A DNA stretch of 64,000 bases from Bacteroides ovatus (GTDB taxonomy: Bacteria; Bacteroidota; Bacteroidia; Bacteroidales; Bacteroidaceae). The notes below the pieces were generated by a model, which saw only the letters and a program-made list of their open reading frames with translations, made no database searches and was not told the DNA's origin. The stretch covers positions 45,505-109,504 of the forward strand of contig JAUUNK010000002.1 in NCBI GenBank assembly GCA_030844565.1. The letters run 5' to 3'. Shown here piece by piece: positions 43,454-51,254 of this stretch (the stretch's first letter is position 1; each line of letters starts with the position of its first letter). Position numbers and translations under genes: made by a program.

Positions 43454-45340
43454 TTAACGACCTGAAAGCACTAGCAACACGTTAATATCACTAGGAGATA
43501 CTCCCGGGATACGGCTTGCCTGCGCAATAGTCTCCGGGTCTATCTTGACGAGCTTTTGCCGCGCCTCGGTAGAAAGAGATTGAATGGAGTTATAATCGAA
43601 TTTACCTTTTATCTTGATGCTTTCTAGTCGGGATAGCTTTTCGGCTATGGCACGTTCGCGGTCGATGTATCCTTGGTACTTGATGAGAATTTCTGCAGCT
43701 TCGAGTATCTCTTCTTTGCGGCTTACTTCTTTTTCAGTCGCTTTTTCCAGTTCGGCTTTAAATGCAGGAACATATTCTTTTAAATTTTCGATAGTTACCT
43801 GTGGACGGTTGAGCAACTCTATCAGCTTGCATCCTTGACGGAGGGGAGTAGTTCCAATCTTTTCAAGTGCATCGTTAATTAATGCCGGTTTCATCGAATA
43901 ATTGCAGGCAAAGGCTACGATACGTTCCACTGCTTCACGCTTGGTGACAAGCAGACGATGACGTTCTTCACTTGCTAATCCCAACTGATAAGCACGCTCT
44001 GTCAGACGCATATCGGCATCGTCCATCCGTAGAAGGATACGGTATTCGGCACGGGAGGTAAACATCCGGTAAGGTTCGTCCACTCCTTTGGTGACGAGGT
44101 CGTCAATCAACACACCGATGTAAGCTTCGTCTCTTGCCAAAGTAAAAGGTTCTCCGCCGTGGCAGTTGATGTGGGCGTTGATGCCGGCAATGAGTCCTTG
44201 CCCTCCGGCTTCTTCATATCCGGTAGTTCCATTCACTTGTCCGGCAAAGAAGAGATTGCGGATAATCTTCGATTCCAACGTATGTTTTAGTTGGGTAGGG
44301 TCAAAGTAATCATACTCGATGGCATACCCGGGACGATAAACTACCAGGTCGCGGAAAGCGGGTATCTTCTTCAAGGCACTTATTTGTATATCCATTGGCA
44401 AAGAAGAAGAGAAGCCATTGAGGTAGAGTTCTTGGGTTGTTTCACCCTCCGGTTCGAGAAAGAGTTGATGTTGGTTCTTATCGGGGAAGGTGACGATTTT
44501 AGTTTCTATGCTCGGGCAGTAGCGCGGTCCGATGCTTTGTATTTGTCCGTTGAAAAGGGGAGAATCCGGCAATCCTTCGCGAAGTATGTTGTGCACTTCT
44601 TCATTAGTGTAGCAAGTCCAGCATTGCAATTGACGAAGGTGGCGCACGCTGGTATCCATGAATGAAAACTTGTGGAAGTCGGCTTCCCCGTCTTGTGTCT
44701 CCATACAGTCGTAGTGCACGCTTCGTCCGTCAATGCGTACGGGCGTGCCTGTCTTCATTCGCCCATATTGGATGCCATGGCGGGCGATGGATTCGGTGAG
44801 TTTATAGGAAGCAGGCTCTGCCATTCTTCCACCGGGAAGTTGGGTACGGCCTACATGCATCAGTCCGTTGAGGAAAGTGCCGGCGGTGAGAACAATACAT
44901 TTTGCATAAAAGGTGACGCCCCACAAAGTCGTGAGCCCTATTACTTCTCCATCTTTCACCAGCAGTTCCTGAACTGTATCTTGCCAAATATGCAAGTTGG
45001 GAGTATTTTCCAGTACTTCGCGCCATGCCCAGATAAACTTGTTACGATCACATTGGGCGCGGGGACTCCACATGGCAGGTCCCTTGGAACGGTTCAAGAT
45101 ACGGAACTGAATAGCTGTCTTATCCGTCACCAGCCCCATTTGTCCGCCCAGGGCATCAATCTCCCGAACAATCTGTCCTTTGGCTATTCCGCCAACGGCA
45201 GGGTTGCAACTCATCTGCCCAATCTTATTCATGTCCATAGTAATGAGGCATGTCTTCGAACCGAGGTTTGCCGAAGCGGCGGCGGCTTCGCAACCTGCAT
45301 GTCCCGCACCTATTACGATTACGTCGTACTTAAAATCCAT
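43454..45340 (-). CDS. mnmG: tRNA uridine-5-carboxymethylaminomethyl modification enzyme MnmG (GidA)
   Basis: 628 residues. FAD-binding GAGHAGCEAAAASANLG (about 11-27), conserved NPAVGGIAKGQIVREIDALGG (about 46-66) and the second glycine-rich block FAGQVNGTTGYEEAGGQG (about 363-380) are present. With MnmE it modifies the wobble uridine of several tRNAs. mnmG is often near the origin in other bacteria, consistent with the adjacent parS. The same window also encodes an MnmD-like enzyme for the next step. Confidence 0.98.
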   Translation of the reverse strand: MDFKYDVIVIGAGHAGCEAAAASANLGSKTCLITMDMNKIGQMSCNPAVGGIAKGQIVREIDALGGQMGLVTDKTAIQFRILNRSKGPAMWSPRAQCDRNKFIWAWREVLENTPNLHIWQDTVQELLVKDGEVIGLTTLWGVTFYAKCIVLTAGTFLNGLMHVGRTQLPGGRMAEPASYKLTESIARHGIQYGRMKTGTPVRIDGRSVHYDCMETQDGEADFHKFSFMDTSVRHLRQLQCWTCYTNEEVHNILREGLPDSPLFNGQIQSIGPRYCPSIETKIVTFPDKNQHQLFLEPEGETTQELYLNGFSSSLPMDIQISALKKIPAFRDLVVYRPGYAIEYDYFDPTQLKHTLESKIIRNLFFAGQVNGTTGYEEAGGQGLIAGINAHINCHGGEPFTLARDEAYIGVLIDDLVTKGVDEPYRMFTSRAEYRILLRMDDADMRLTERAYQLGLASEERHRLLVTKREAVERIVAFACNYSMKPALINDALEKIGTTPLRQGCKLIELLNRPQVTIENLKEYVPAFKAELEKATEKEVSRKEEILEAAEILIKYQGYIDRERAIAEKLSRLESIKIKGKFDYNSIQSLSTEARQKLVKIDPETIAQASRIPGVSPSDINVLLVLSGR

Positions 45341-45369
45341 TCGTATCTTATTTTATATATCACACGCCA

Positions 45370-45377
45370 CAAAGTTA
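45370..45377 (-). promoter_or_regulatory. -7 element of mnmG
   Basis: TAACTTTG on the minus strand, about 30 nt before the ATG at 45340; -33 weak. Confidence 0.45.
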
Positions 45378-45699
45378 CGTAAAAGTTGCGAGTATTAGGT
45401 TGCTTGGAACGAACGCTTTTTTAGAAGCAAAATGTTGTTCTTTGGTAGATAAGTTTGTTTCCCGTGTAAACGAAGTCCTGATTGTGTAAAACAAAAGTAA
45501 GTAAATTCGCCTAAAAAGCGGAAAGCCGTTCTTTCTCTAATGCGATTTCCTTGCGTTTTTTCTTCCTTCCTGTAATCTTGCCCGAAAAAATGCAATCTGG
45601 AGAGACTTACTCAGCAGTGTATCTTTTCCGGAGAAGGGCGTCATTTTTTGACGTATGTCAAGAAATGAAGGTAAAACATGCTTTTTAGCATAAAACTGC

Positions 45700-45729
45700 T
45701 TGTTTTTTTTCAAAACAGCTATACCTTTG
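45700..45729 (+). promoter_or_regulatory. Strong promoter of a putative ~200-nt RNA
   Basis: TTG (45700-45702) and TACCTTTG (45722-45729) with a 19-bp spacer, preceded by a T-rich tract. Confidence 0.7.
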
Positions 45730-45735
45730 CACCGT

Positions 45736-45936
45736 AGTTGTGAAACTACTTATATTTTAGGTATTATTAGAAAGGTTAAATCGTAAAGGTATTAATTCAG
45801 AGTACTCAAAGGTATTAGTTTAAAGATTTGTTTTCAGGAATACGTTTTAAGGTAAAAGAAAGATTAAGTAGAAATTAGTTTTCAGGTAACACGAGAGATG
45901 AAAAAACAAAGAATCCCATTTATGGGGGATTCTTTT
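45736..45936 (+). ncRNA. Putative ~200-nt small RNA or orphan leader
   Basis: Runs from the promoter at 45700-45729 to a strong terminator. It is A-rich and contains repeated AAAGGTATTA-like segments (around 45797 and 45825). A 14-codon frame (45898-45942, MKKQRIPFMGDSFL) overlaps the terminator stem. No full gene follows until 46368, which has its own promoter. The layout resembles a gene leader whose coding part is missing, or a stand-alone small RNA. Confidence 0.5.
45908..45936 (+). terminator. Terminator of the putative RNA
   Basis: 10-bp stem AAAGAATCCC / GGGATTCTTT (45908-45917 and 45926-45935) with an 8-nt loop, followed by a T-rich stretch. Confidence 0.8.
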
Positions 45937-46180
45937 CTGTGAGGGCGGAGTGATTCGCTCTTTTTTATTTTGTGGCTTTCGTTGTTTTGTTCTTTTCTCC
46001 CTAACCTCTCTACGGCTAGGGAATATATCTGTCTTCATCTTCATTTCCTTCCCGGCTTTTCATGTATAAAGAGTAGCTTTCCAAGGAGAAGGGCGGAGAT
46101 AGTATGGCTTGTATTTCTTGCTTGCTTTAGTATTTGAAAAGGGGTAATAAGAGGTTGAACATAGGGTCTTCACATATCAT

Positions 46181-46224
46181 TTGAGAGCTATTAATAGCTG
46201 AGAAGGTGCTTTTTAATAGCCTGC
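46181..46224. repeat. Two 22-bp repeats of the same family as 14901-15032
   Basis: Two adjacent 22-bp units (46181-46202, 46203-46224) with TTAATAG cores. The first contains the perfect palindrome AGCTATTAATAGCT and ends AGCTGAG, as the fifth unit of the array at 14901 does; the second starts AAGG...CTTTTTAATAG, like the sixth. The rest of 45943-46280 shows no gene I can support. Confidence 0.65.
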
Positions 46225-46280
46225 AACGGGGTTTTTATTTTCTGTAAGAAGAAGAGAGAAATAATTCTCCTTTACTTTTA

Positions 46281-46311
46281 TTGGCAATAGCAAAGAAAAA
46301 TAGTAAGTTTG
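46281..46311 (+). promoter_or_regulatory. Promoter of the lipoprotein gene at 46368
   Basis: TTG (46281-46283) and TAAGTTTG (46304-46311), spacer 20 bp; leader about 50 nt. Confidence 0.65.
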
Positions 46312-46367
46312 TAATCTATTTCTCAAAGTGAGTTAACTGGATATTTCACCCTTTAAACAAACAGCTT

Positions 46368-47312
46368 ATGAAAAACATTTGCTTTTCTTCCTCTGTTCTT
46401 GTGTTGTTATTCTTATTATCTTCTTGCGGTGCTCCACGTGTATTGACTGACGTAATGAAAAAGTATCCCGAACCTTTGCCTGTTGATTCGGTCACTGTCT
46501 TCGAGATAGGCGAACCTATTCCTAATTCTGCCGAAGCCCTGGGGCGCATAGCGGTGATAGATGGCGGAATGACCGCTACTTCGCGTTGCCATTATGACGA
46601 AGTGCTGCGCATTGCACGCGAAGAAACCGGCAAACTAGGAGGCAATGGGCTTGCACTGACCGACCATGTTAAACCTTCCTTTTGGGGAAGTTCGTGCCAT
46701 CAGATTAGTGGGATGATGCTTCGGTTGACCGACTTCGTGGTAGATACGCTACGACATAACCCGGTAGAAGAAGCGATACAGGTGGGATATGAAATGCAGA
46801 AGAAAGAAGAGAAAGACCATAGGGCTCCTTCTAATACTTTCGAGGCGAGCATAGGCTATGGTTGGATTACGTCCGACATCTATTCATCGACAGGAGAGAA
46901 GTATGGGACAAAAGGCGGCATGGAGTGGAATCTGGAGTATAATCATGTGTTTCGTAGCGGCTTCGGTTTCGGATTGCAATATTCCGGTTGCAAAGTTTCT
47001 ATTCCCGAAGGAGATATGTCGCTTTCCTATGTGGCTCCCTCAATGGTATTGCGCAGAAAGATGGACAATTGGATTTTCAAGTGTGGTGTAGGAGTAGGGG
47101 CGTTCTTCTATTCTCAGAGCGGATATAATACTACAAGGCTGGGTGTAAGCACTACTTTAGGTATGGAATATATGGTGGCGAAGTCCGTAGGCTTGGGGCT
47201 TTCGGTCAATGCGATAGGCGCCAGCTTGCCCGAGCAGGAAGGGTTGCCCGAAGACCAGACCAGTGGTATCGGACGTCTTAACGTAACAGGCGGCATTCGG
47301 TTCTATTTTTAA
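46368..47312 (+). CDS. Outer-membrane lipoprotein with C-terminal beta-barrel-like domain
   Basis: 314 residues. Lipobox at Cys20 (FLLSSC), a globular part about 25-130 (with three Cys in SRCHYDE, GSSCHQ and the lipobox), a charged hinge about 135-150 and then a region of alternating amphipathic strands (about 155-314) that ends in aromatic Phe (TGGIRFYF), as in outer-membrane barrels. I do not recognise a named family. Single gene with its own promoter, convergent with ybeY. Confidence 0.75.
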   Translation: MKNICFSSSVLVLLFLLSSCGAPRVLTDVMKKYPEPLPVDSVTVFEIGEPIPNSAEALGRIAVIDGGMTATSRCHYDEVLRIAREETGKLGGNGLALTDHVKPSFWGSSCHQISGMMLRLTDFVVDTLRHNPVEEAIQVGYEMQKKEEKDHRAPSNTFEASIGYGWITSDIYSSTGEKYGTKGGMEWNLEYNHVFRSGFGFGLQYSGCKVSIPEGDMSLSYVAPSMVLRRKMDNWIFKCGVGVGAFFYSQSGYNTTRLGVSTTLGMEYMVAKSVGLGLSVNAIGASLPEQEGLPEDQTSGIGRLNVTGGIRFYF

Positions 47313-47338
47313 AATAGAGCCGGAATGTCGCTCTCTTT
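47311..47338. terminator. Weak bidirectional terminator
   Basis: Short stem AGAGC / GCTCT (47316-47320, 47329-47333), flanked by A-rich sequence on the left and CTTTGTTT on the right, between two convergent genes. Confidence 0.4.
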
Positions 47339-47340
47339 GT

Positions 47341-47769
47341 TTAAGATTCTTTTTCTTCTCTCATTGCCAAAGCTCTGTTCTCTGCTGCTTCCATGATTTC
47401 CCGTTCTCCGGGACCTTTGTCGTTGATGCCGCAGAGATGGAGGATGCCGTGGATAATGGTACGGTGAAGTTCCTCTTCATACGTGGTATGAAACTCTTCC
47501 GAGTTGGTCTTCACCGTCTCCAGGCTGATGAACAGGTCGCCGGATAAGCGGTCGCCCTGGCAATAATCAAAGGTAATGATGTCTGTATAATAGTCATGTT
47601 GCAGATACTGCCGGTTTACTTCCAGAATCTTTTCGTCCGAGCAGAAGATGTAAGCGATGTCTCCCAATTTTTTTCCATAGGAAGCCGCCACTCTTTTTAT
47701 CCATTCCGTAGTTTCCCGTTTCTTGATATTCGGCATTTTGATGCCTTCCGTTTGATATGTTACAGCCAT
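47341..47769 (-). CDS. ybeY: Endoribonuclease YbeY (rRNA maturation)
   Basis: 142 residues, a single-strand-specific RNase needed for 16S rRNA 3' end processing and ribosome quality control. The motif reads HGILHLCGINDKG (about 113-125); the first two metal His residues are kept, but the third ligand of the usual HGxLHLxGYDH is Asp rather than His, a variant I believe is common in Bacteroidetes. The gene follows the SpmAB fusion gene by 18 bp. Confidence 0.93.
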   Translation of the reverse strand: MAVTYQTEGIKMPNIKKRETTEWIKRVAASYGKKLGDIAYIFCSDEKILEVNRQYLQHDYYTDIITFDYCQGDRLSGDLFISLETVKTNSEEFHTTYEEELHRTIIHGILHLCGINDKGPGEREIMEAAENRALAMREEKES

Positions 47770-47787
47770 AGTCGATAGATAATATAT

Positions 47788-49020
47788 TTAAAAGAAAAAT
47801 AAGTAACTGATAAAGATAGCGGCTATGATACCGGCAAAGTCAGCAATCAGTCCGCAGGTCACGGCGTTGCGGGTGCGGGTGATGCCTACGCTGCCGAAGT
47901 AGACAGCTAATATATAAAAGGTGGTATCCGAAGCTCCGCGCACTACACAACTCATTCGCCCTACGAAAGAGTCTGCTCCACATTCTTTCATCGTGTCAAT
48001 CATCAGCCCGTTAGCTCCGCTGCCGCTAAGCGATTTCATTAGTGCTGTGGGCAATGCCCCCACAAAGCTGGTATCTATTCCGCAGAATCCCACCGCCGAT
48101 CCGATGCCGCCGATGAGCAAATCCATCGCGCCCGAAGCGCGAAACACGGCGATACCTACAAGAAATGCTACCAGATAGGGAATGATGCGCACGGCGGTGG
48201 TGAATCCTTCTTTGGCTCCCTCCACAAAGGCGTCGTACACATTAATCTTTTTTCGTATTCCCGAGCAAATAAACAGGATGATTACTCCGAAGAGAATCAG
48301 GTTGGCAATCAGTGTGGAGTAGGTTCCCATCTCTTCGCGCGAAAGCTGGGTAAAAAGATAAATGAGTCCGCCGAAGAAAAGGCTGAGCACTGCTGCCAGA
48401 GTCAGTATCGCCCGGTTCAGCAGGTTAATCTTTTGTGAGATGCTCACTGCCAGTACGCCTACCAGTGTAGAGATGAAAGTGCTTAGCAGGATGGGGATGA
48501 ATACATCTGTTGGTTGTGTCGCACCCATTTGGGCACGATACACCATGATGCTGATAGGAATGATAATCAGCCCCGACGTGTTGATGACCAGAAACATAAT
48601 CATCGGGTTGGAAGCTGTATCTTTCTTCGGATTGAGGTCCTGCAACTCTTTCATTGCCTTGAGTCCCATCGGCGTGGCGGCATTGTCTAGTCCCAGCATG
48701 TTAGCGGACATGTTCATAAAGATGGAGCCGAGCACCGGATGCCCTTTTGGAATATCGGGAAATAAGCGGCAGAGCACCGGACTTAGAAAATGCGCCAACG
48801 CATGAATCAATCCGCTGTTCTCGCCTATCTTCATAATGCCCAGCCAGAGAGAAAGCACTCCGGTAAGCCCCAACGAAATCTCAAAAGCCGATTTGGAAGA
48901 ATCGAAAGTAGACTGAATGAGGGCGGTGAAGATGCCGGTGTCTCCCAGGAAGATGACCTTTCCCAGTGCCACCACGAAAGCTATGACGAAAAATGCTATC
49001 CAGATATAATTTAAAACCAT
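47788..49020 (-). CDS. SpmA-SpmB fusion (nucleoside-recognition domain membrane protein)
   Basis: 410 residues with about ten hydrophobic segments. The N-terminal half (about 1-200; MSANMLGLDNAATPMGLKAM) is SpmA-like; the C-terminal half (about 220-410; ALPTALMKSLSGSGANGLMI, RGASDTTFYILAVYFGSVG) is SpmB-like, with a Gate/nucleoside-recognition domain in each. In endospore formers these are separate proteins; here they form one chain in a non-sporulating organism. The substrate is unknown. Confidence 0.9.
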   Translation of the reverse strand: MVLNYIWIAFFVIAFVVALGKVIFLGDTGIFTALIQSTFDSSKSAFEISLGLTGVLSLWLGIMKIGENSGLIHALAHFLSPVLCRLFPDIPKGHPVLGSIFMNMSANMLGLDNAATPMGLKAMKELQDLNPKKDTASNPMIMFLVINTSGLIIIPISIMVYRAQMGATQPTDVFIPILLSTFISTLVGVLAVSISQKINLLNRAILTLAAVLSLFFGGLIYLFTQLSREEMGTYSTLIANLILFGVIILFICSGIRKKINVYDAFVEGAKEGFTTAVRIIPYLVAFLVGIAVFRASGAMDLLIGGIGSAVGFCGIDTSFVGALPTALMKSLSGSGANGLMIDTMKECGADSFVGRMSCVVRGASDTTFYILAVYFGSVGITRTRNAVTCGLIADFAGIIAAIFISYLFFF

Positions 49021-49058
49021 AGTGTCGGCGTGTGTGTATATATAAAGGTATATGGCGG

Positions 49059-49066
49059 CAAAAGTA
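49059..49066 (-). promoter_or_regulatory. -7 element of the SpmAB-ybeY operon
   Basis: TACTTTTG on the minus strand, about 40 nt before the ATG at 49020. Confidence 0.4.
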
Positions 49067-49287
49067 ATTATAACTTTTCATTTGCAGCAGCTTTTTCTTT
49101 TGATTTTAGTAGGAACAGCCCCAGATAAGAGTTCGGGAAAGAATATTCAAAAGATTGCTTTCCGTTGGGAAAGTGTTTTTTAGAAAAAGCTTTCTTCTAC
49201 AACACAAGCAGGGGAGAAGAAGGGGCGAAATGCCTCCTTTTATAACTTTTTAATGGGGAAGGGATATGATTTTTAGGTTGCTACGTG

Positions 49288-49316
49288 TTGTTGGAATGGC
49301 AAAATTAATATTTTTG
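49288..49316 (+). promoter_or_regulatory. Promoter of the ECF sigma gene
   Basis: TTG (49288-49290) and TATTTTTG (49309-49316), spacer 18 bp. The predicted start site is within about 2-4 nt of ATG 49324, so the mRNA may be essentially leaderless. The rest of 49067-49287 holds nothing I can support. Confidence 0.5.
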
Positions 49317-49323
49317 TAGCCTT

Positions 49324-49890
49324 ATGCGTATAGATGAAAATCAAATAGTGGTAGGAGTAAACCGGAAGGATGAAAAGGTGTGGGGCAGTTTTTACGATTG
49401 TTACTATGCAGCGCTATGTTCTTACGTCTCCCGCCTTCTCAAGACAGAGGACGAAGTGGAAGACCTTGTGCAAGAAGTGTTTATAGCCGTGTGGGAAGGT
49501 TCGCGTACTTTCTCCGATATTCGCGAACTGACCAATTATCTCTATCGCGCCTGCTACAACAATGCCCTCATTCATTTACGCAATACTCAGTTGCACGATA
49601 CCATCCTTCAGTCCATCGGTCAAGAGGAACATCTGCCGGACGAAGACGAACTTTACGCCATCACTGTGAGGGAAGAAGTGATACGCCAACTCTATTTCTA
49701 CATCGAAGAGCTGCCGCCTGAGCAACGGCGCATCATTCTGCTCCGTGTCGAAGGTCATTCGTGGGAGAAAATTGCCGAACTGTTGGGTGTCAGCATCAAC
49801 ACCGTAAAAACTCAAAAGACCCGTAGTTACAAGTTCCTGCGCGACAAGCTGGGCAACTCTTCTTTCTCCGTACTTCTGTTTTTGTTTTAA
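49324..49890 (+). CDS. ECF sigma factor (RNA polymerase sigma-70 family)
   Basis: 188 residues. Region 2 about 22-90 (DEVEDLVQEVFIAVWEG) and region 4 about 120-178 (LPPEQRRIILLRVEGHSWEKIAELLGVSINTVKTQKTRSYKFL), the layout of Bacteroidetes SusC-coupled ECF sigmas. Held by the adjacent FecR anti-sigma until the SusC below signals substrate. Target promoter presumably upstream of susC or fecR; I cannot define the motif. Confidence 0.95.
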   Translation: MRIDENQIVVGVNRKDEKVWGSFYDCYYAALCSYVSRLLKTEDEVEDLVQEVFIAVWEGSRTFSDIRELTNYLYRACYNNALIHLRNTQLHDTILQSIGQEEHLPDEDELYAITVREEVIRQLYFYIEELPPEQRRIILLRVEGHSWEKIAELLGVSINTVKTQKTRSYKFLRDKLGNSSFSVLLFLF

Positions 49891-50050
49891 GGCAAATTAC
49901 CGTCGCAGCAAGTCTTATTTCCCCCTTTTTCCTACTATTTGCATGCTTTGAAGAAAAAAGTCTTTCTTTTCTGTCACCCCTTTCTTAAGTTACGTATATA
50001 TATATTAAAGTTTCGCAAGTAATATTTAACCCCGGCATACCACGCACGTG

Positions 50051-51238
50051 ATGAAAATAAACAATGTACACGAAGACGCCGCTCTGCTAAAGAAGGCACT
50101 TCTGCAACAACTTACTGAGACCGAGAAGCAGCAACTCGAAACCCTTTTGCAGGAAAAGCCCCGCCTCCGCCAACTCTATGGAGAATGGAAAGAAGGGGAG
50201 GAGTGGAAAACTTCCCTGGCGAACTATAAGAAATATTCCGGTAAGAAAGCCTATCAGGATTTCCTGCGACGGATACATCCCGCGCGGACACGCCGCTATA
50301 TCCTCCGGTGGTGGCAGGTGGCTGCCGCGGTGGTAGTGTTAGCGGTGGGAGTGGCGTTGTGGCAGACGCATGTATTTTCTATCGCGGAATGGTCCTCACA
50401 CAACAATCCTGTTATCACTCCCGGGACCTATAAAGCCCAACTCGTGTTGCCGGACGGCAGCGTGATAGATGTTAATAAGAAAGACGTGGAAGTGGTGGTC
50501 AACGGAGTGAAAGTGAACTATAAAAAAGGACTTCTTTCCTATCATGAAGAGCCGGGCAAACAAGAAGAACCGACCGCAACCGAACCGGATTATAACAAAC
50601 TCATCATTCCCCGTGGAGGAGAAAACACCGTAGTGCTCTGTGACGGAACCACTGTTCACCTCAATGCAGGTTCCCGGCTGATCTATCCCGTCACCTTTAT
50701 CGGAAAGGAACGCAGAGTGATACTTGAAGGCGAAGGATACTTTGAAGTGGTGCGCGATGAAAAACACCGTTTTGTGGTAGAAACCCGCTTCGGAGACGTG
50801 GCGGTGCTGGGGACAGCCTTCAATGTGCATGCCTATAACGATGCAAAAACCTGCTACACCACGCTGGTACATGGAAAGGTAAGTTTCTGCACTCCCGCCC
50901 ACGAAGAGATTATCTTATCCCCCGGCGAGCAAGCAGTGGTATCCGACGAGGGAATGGAGAAGAGGCATGTAGACATAGAAGAATACGTGGGTTGGGTCAA
51001 CGGCATCTATGTGTTTAAAGACAAACCGCTGGAAGACATCATGGATACCTTTTCCAAATGGTATGATATCACGGTCTTCTACGAGACACCCACCCTGCGC
51101 CGCCTCACTTACAGCGGTAACCTGAAACGTTACGATAGCATCAATTCCTTCCTCGACGCCCTGGCGCTCACCGGAGATATACGCTACAAAATAAACGGAA
51201 AGAATGTATTGATATATGAGACAATAGACGAAGACTGA
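50051..51238 (+). CDS. FecR family anti-sigma factor
   Basis: About 395 residues from ATG 50051 (GTG 50048 also possible). N-terminal cytoplasmic sigma-binding region 1-85, one membrane helix about 92-112 (QVAAAVVVLAVGVALWQT), periplasmic FecR domain about 170-300 (VVLCDGTTVHLNAGSRLIYP, GTAFNVHAY) and a C-terminal STN-interacting domain (TFSKWYDITVFYETP). 160 bp separate it from the sigma gene, and 16 bp from susC. Confidence 0.94.
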   Translation: MKINNVHEDAALLKKALLQQLTETEKQQLETLLQEKPRLRQLYGEWKEGEEWKTSLANYKKYSGKKAYQDFLRRIHPARTRRYILRWWQVAAAVVVLAVGVALWQTHVFSIAEWSSHNNPVITPGTYKAQLVLPDGSVIDVNKKDVEVVVNGVKVNYKKGLLSYHEEPGKQEEPTATEPDYNKLIIPRGGENTVVLCDGTTVHLNAGSRLIYPVTFIGKERRVILEGEGYFEVVRDEKHRFVVETRFGDVAVLGTAFNVHAYNDAKTCYTTLVHGKVSFCTPAHEEIILSPGEQAVVSDEGMEKRHVDIEEYVGWVNGIYVFKDKPLEDIMDTFSKWYDITVFYETPTLRRLTYSGNLKRYDSINSFLDALALTGDIRYKINGKNVLIYETIDED

Positions 51239-51254
51239 TTTTAATTGATTAACG

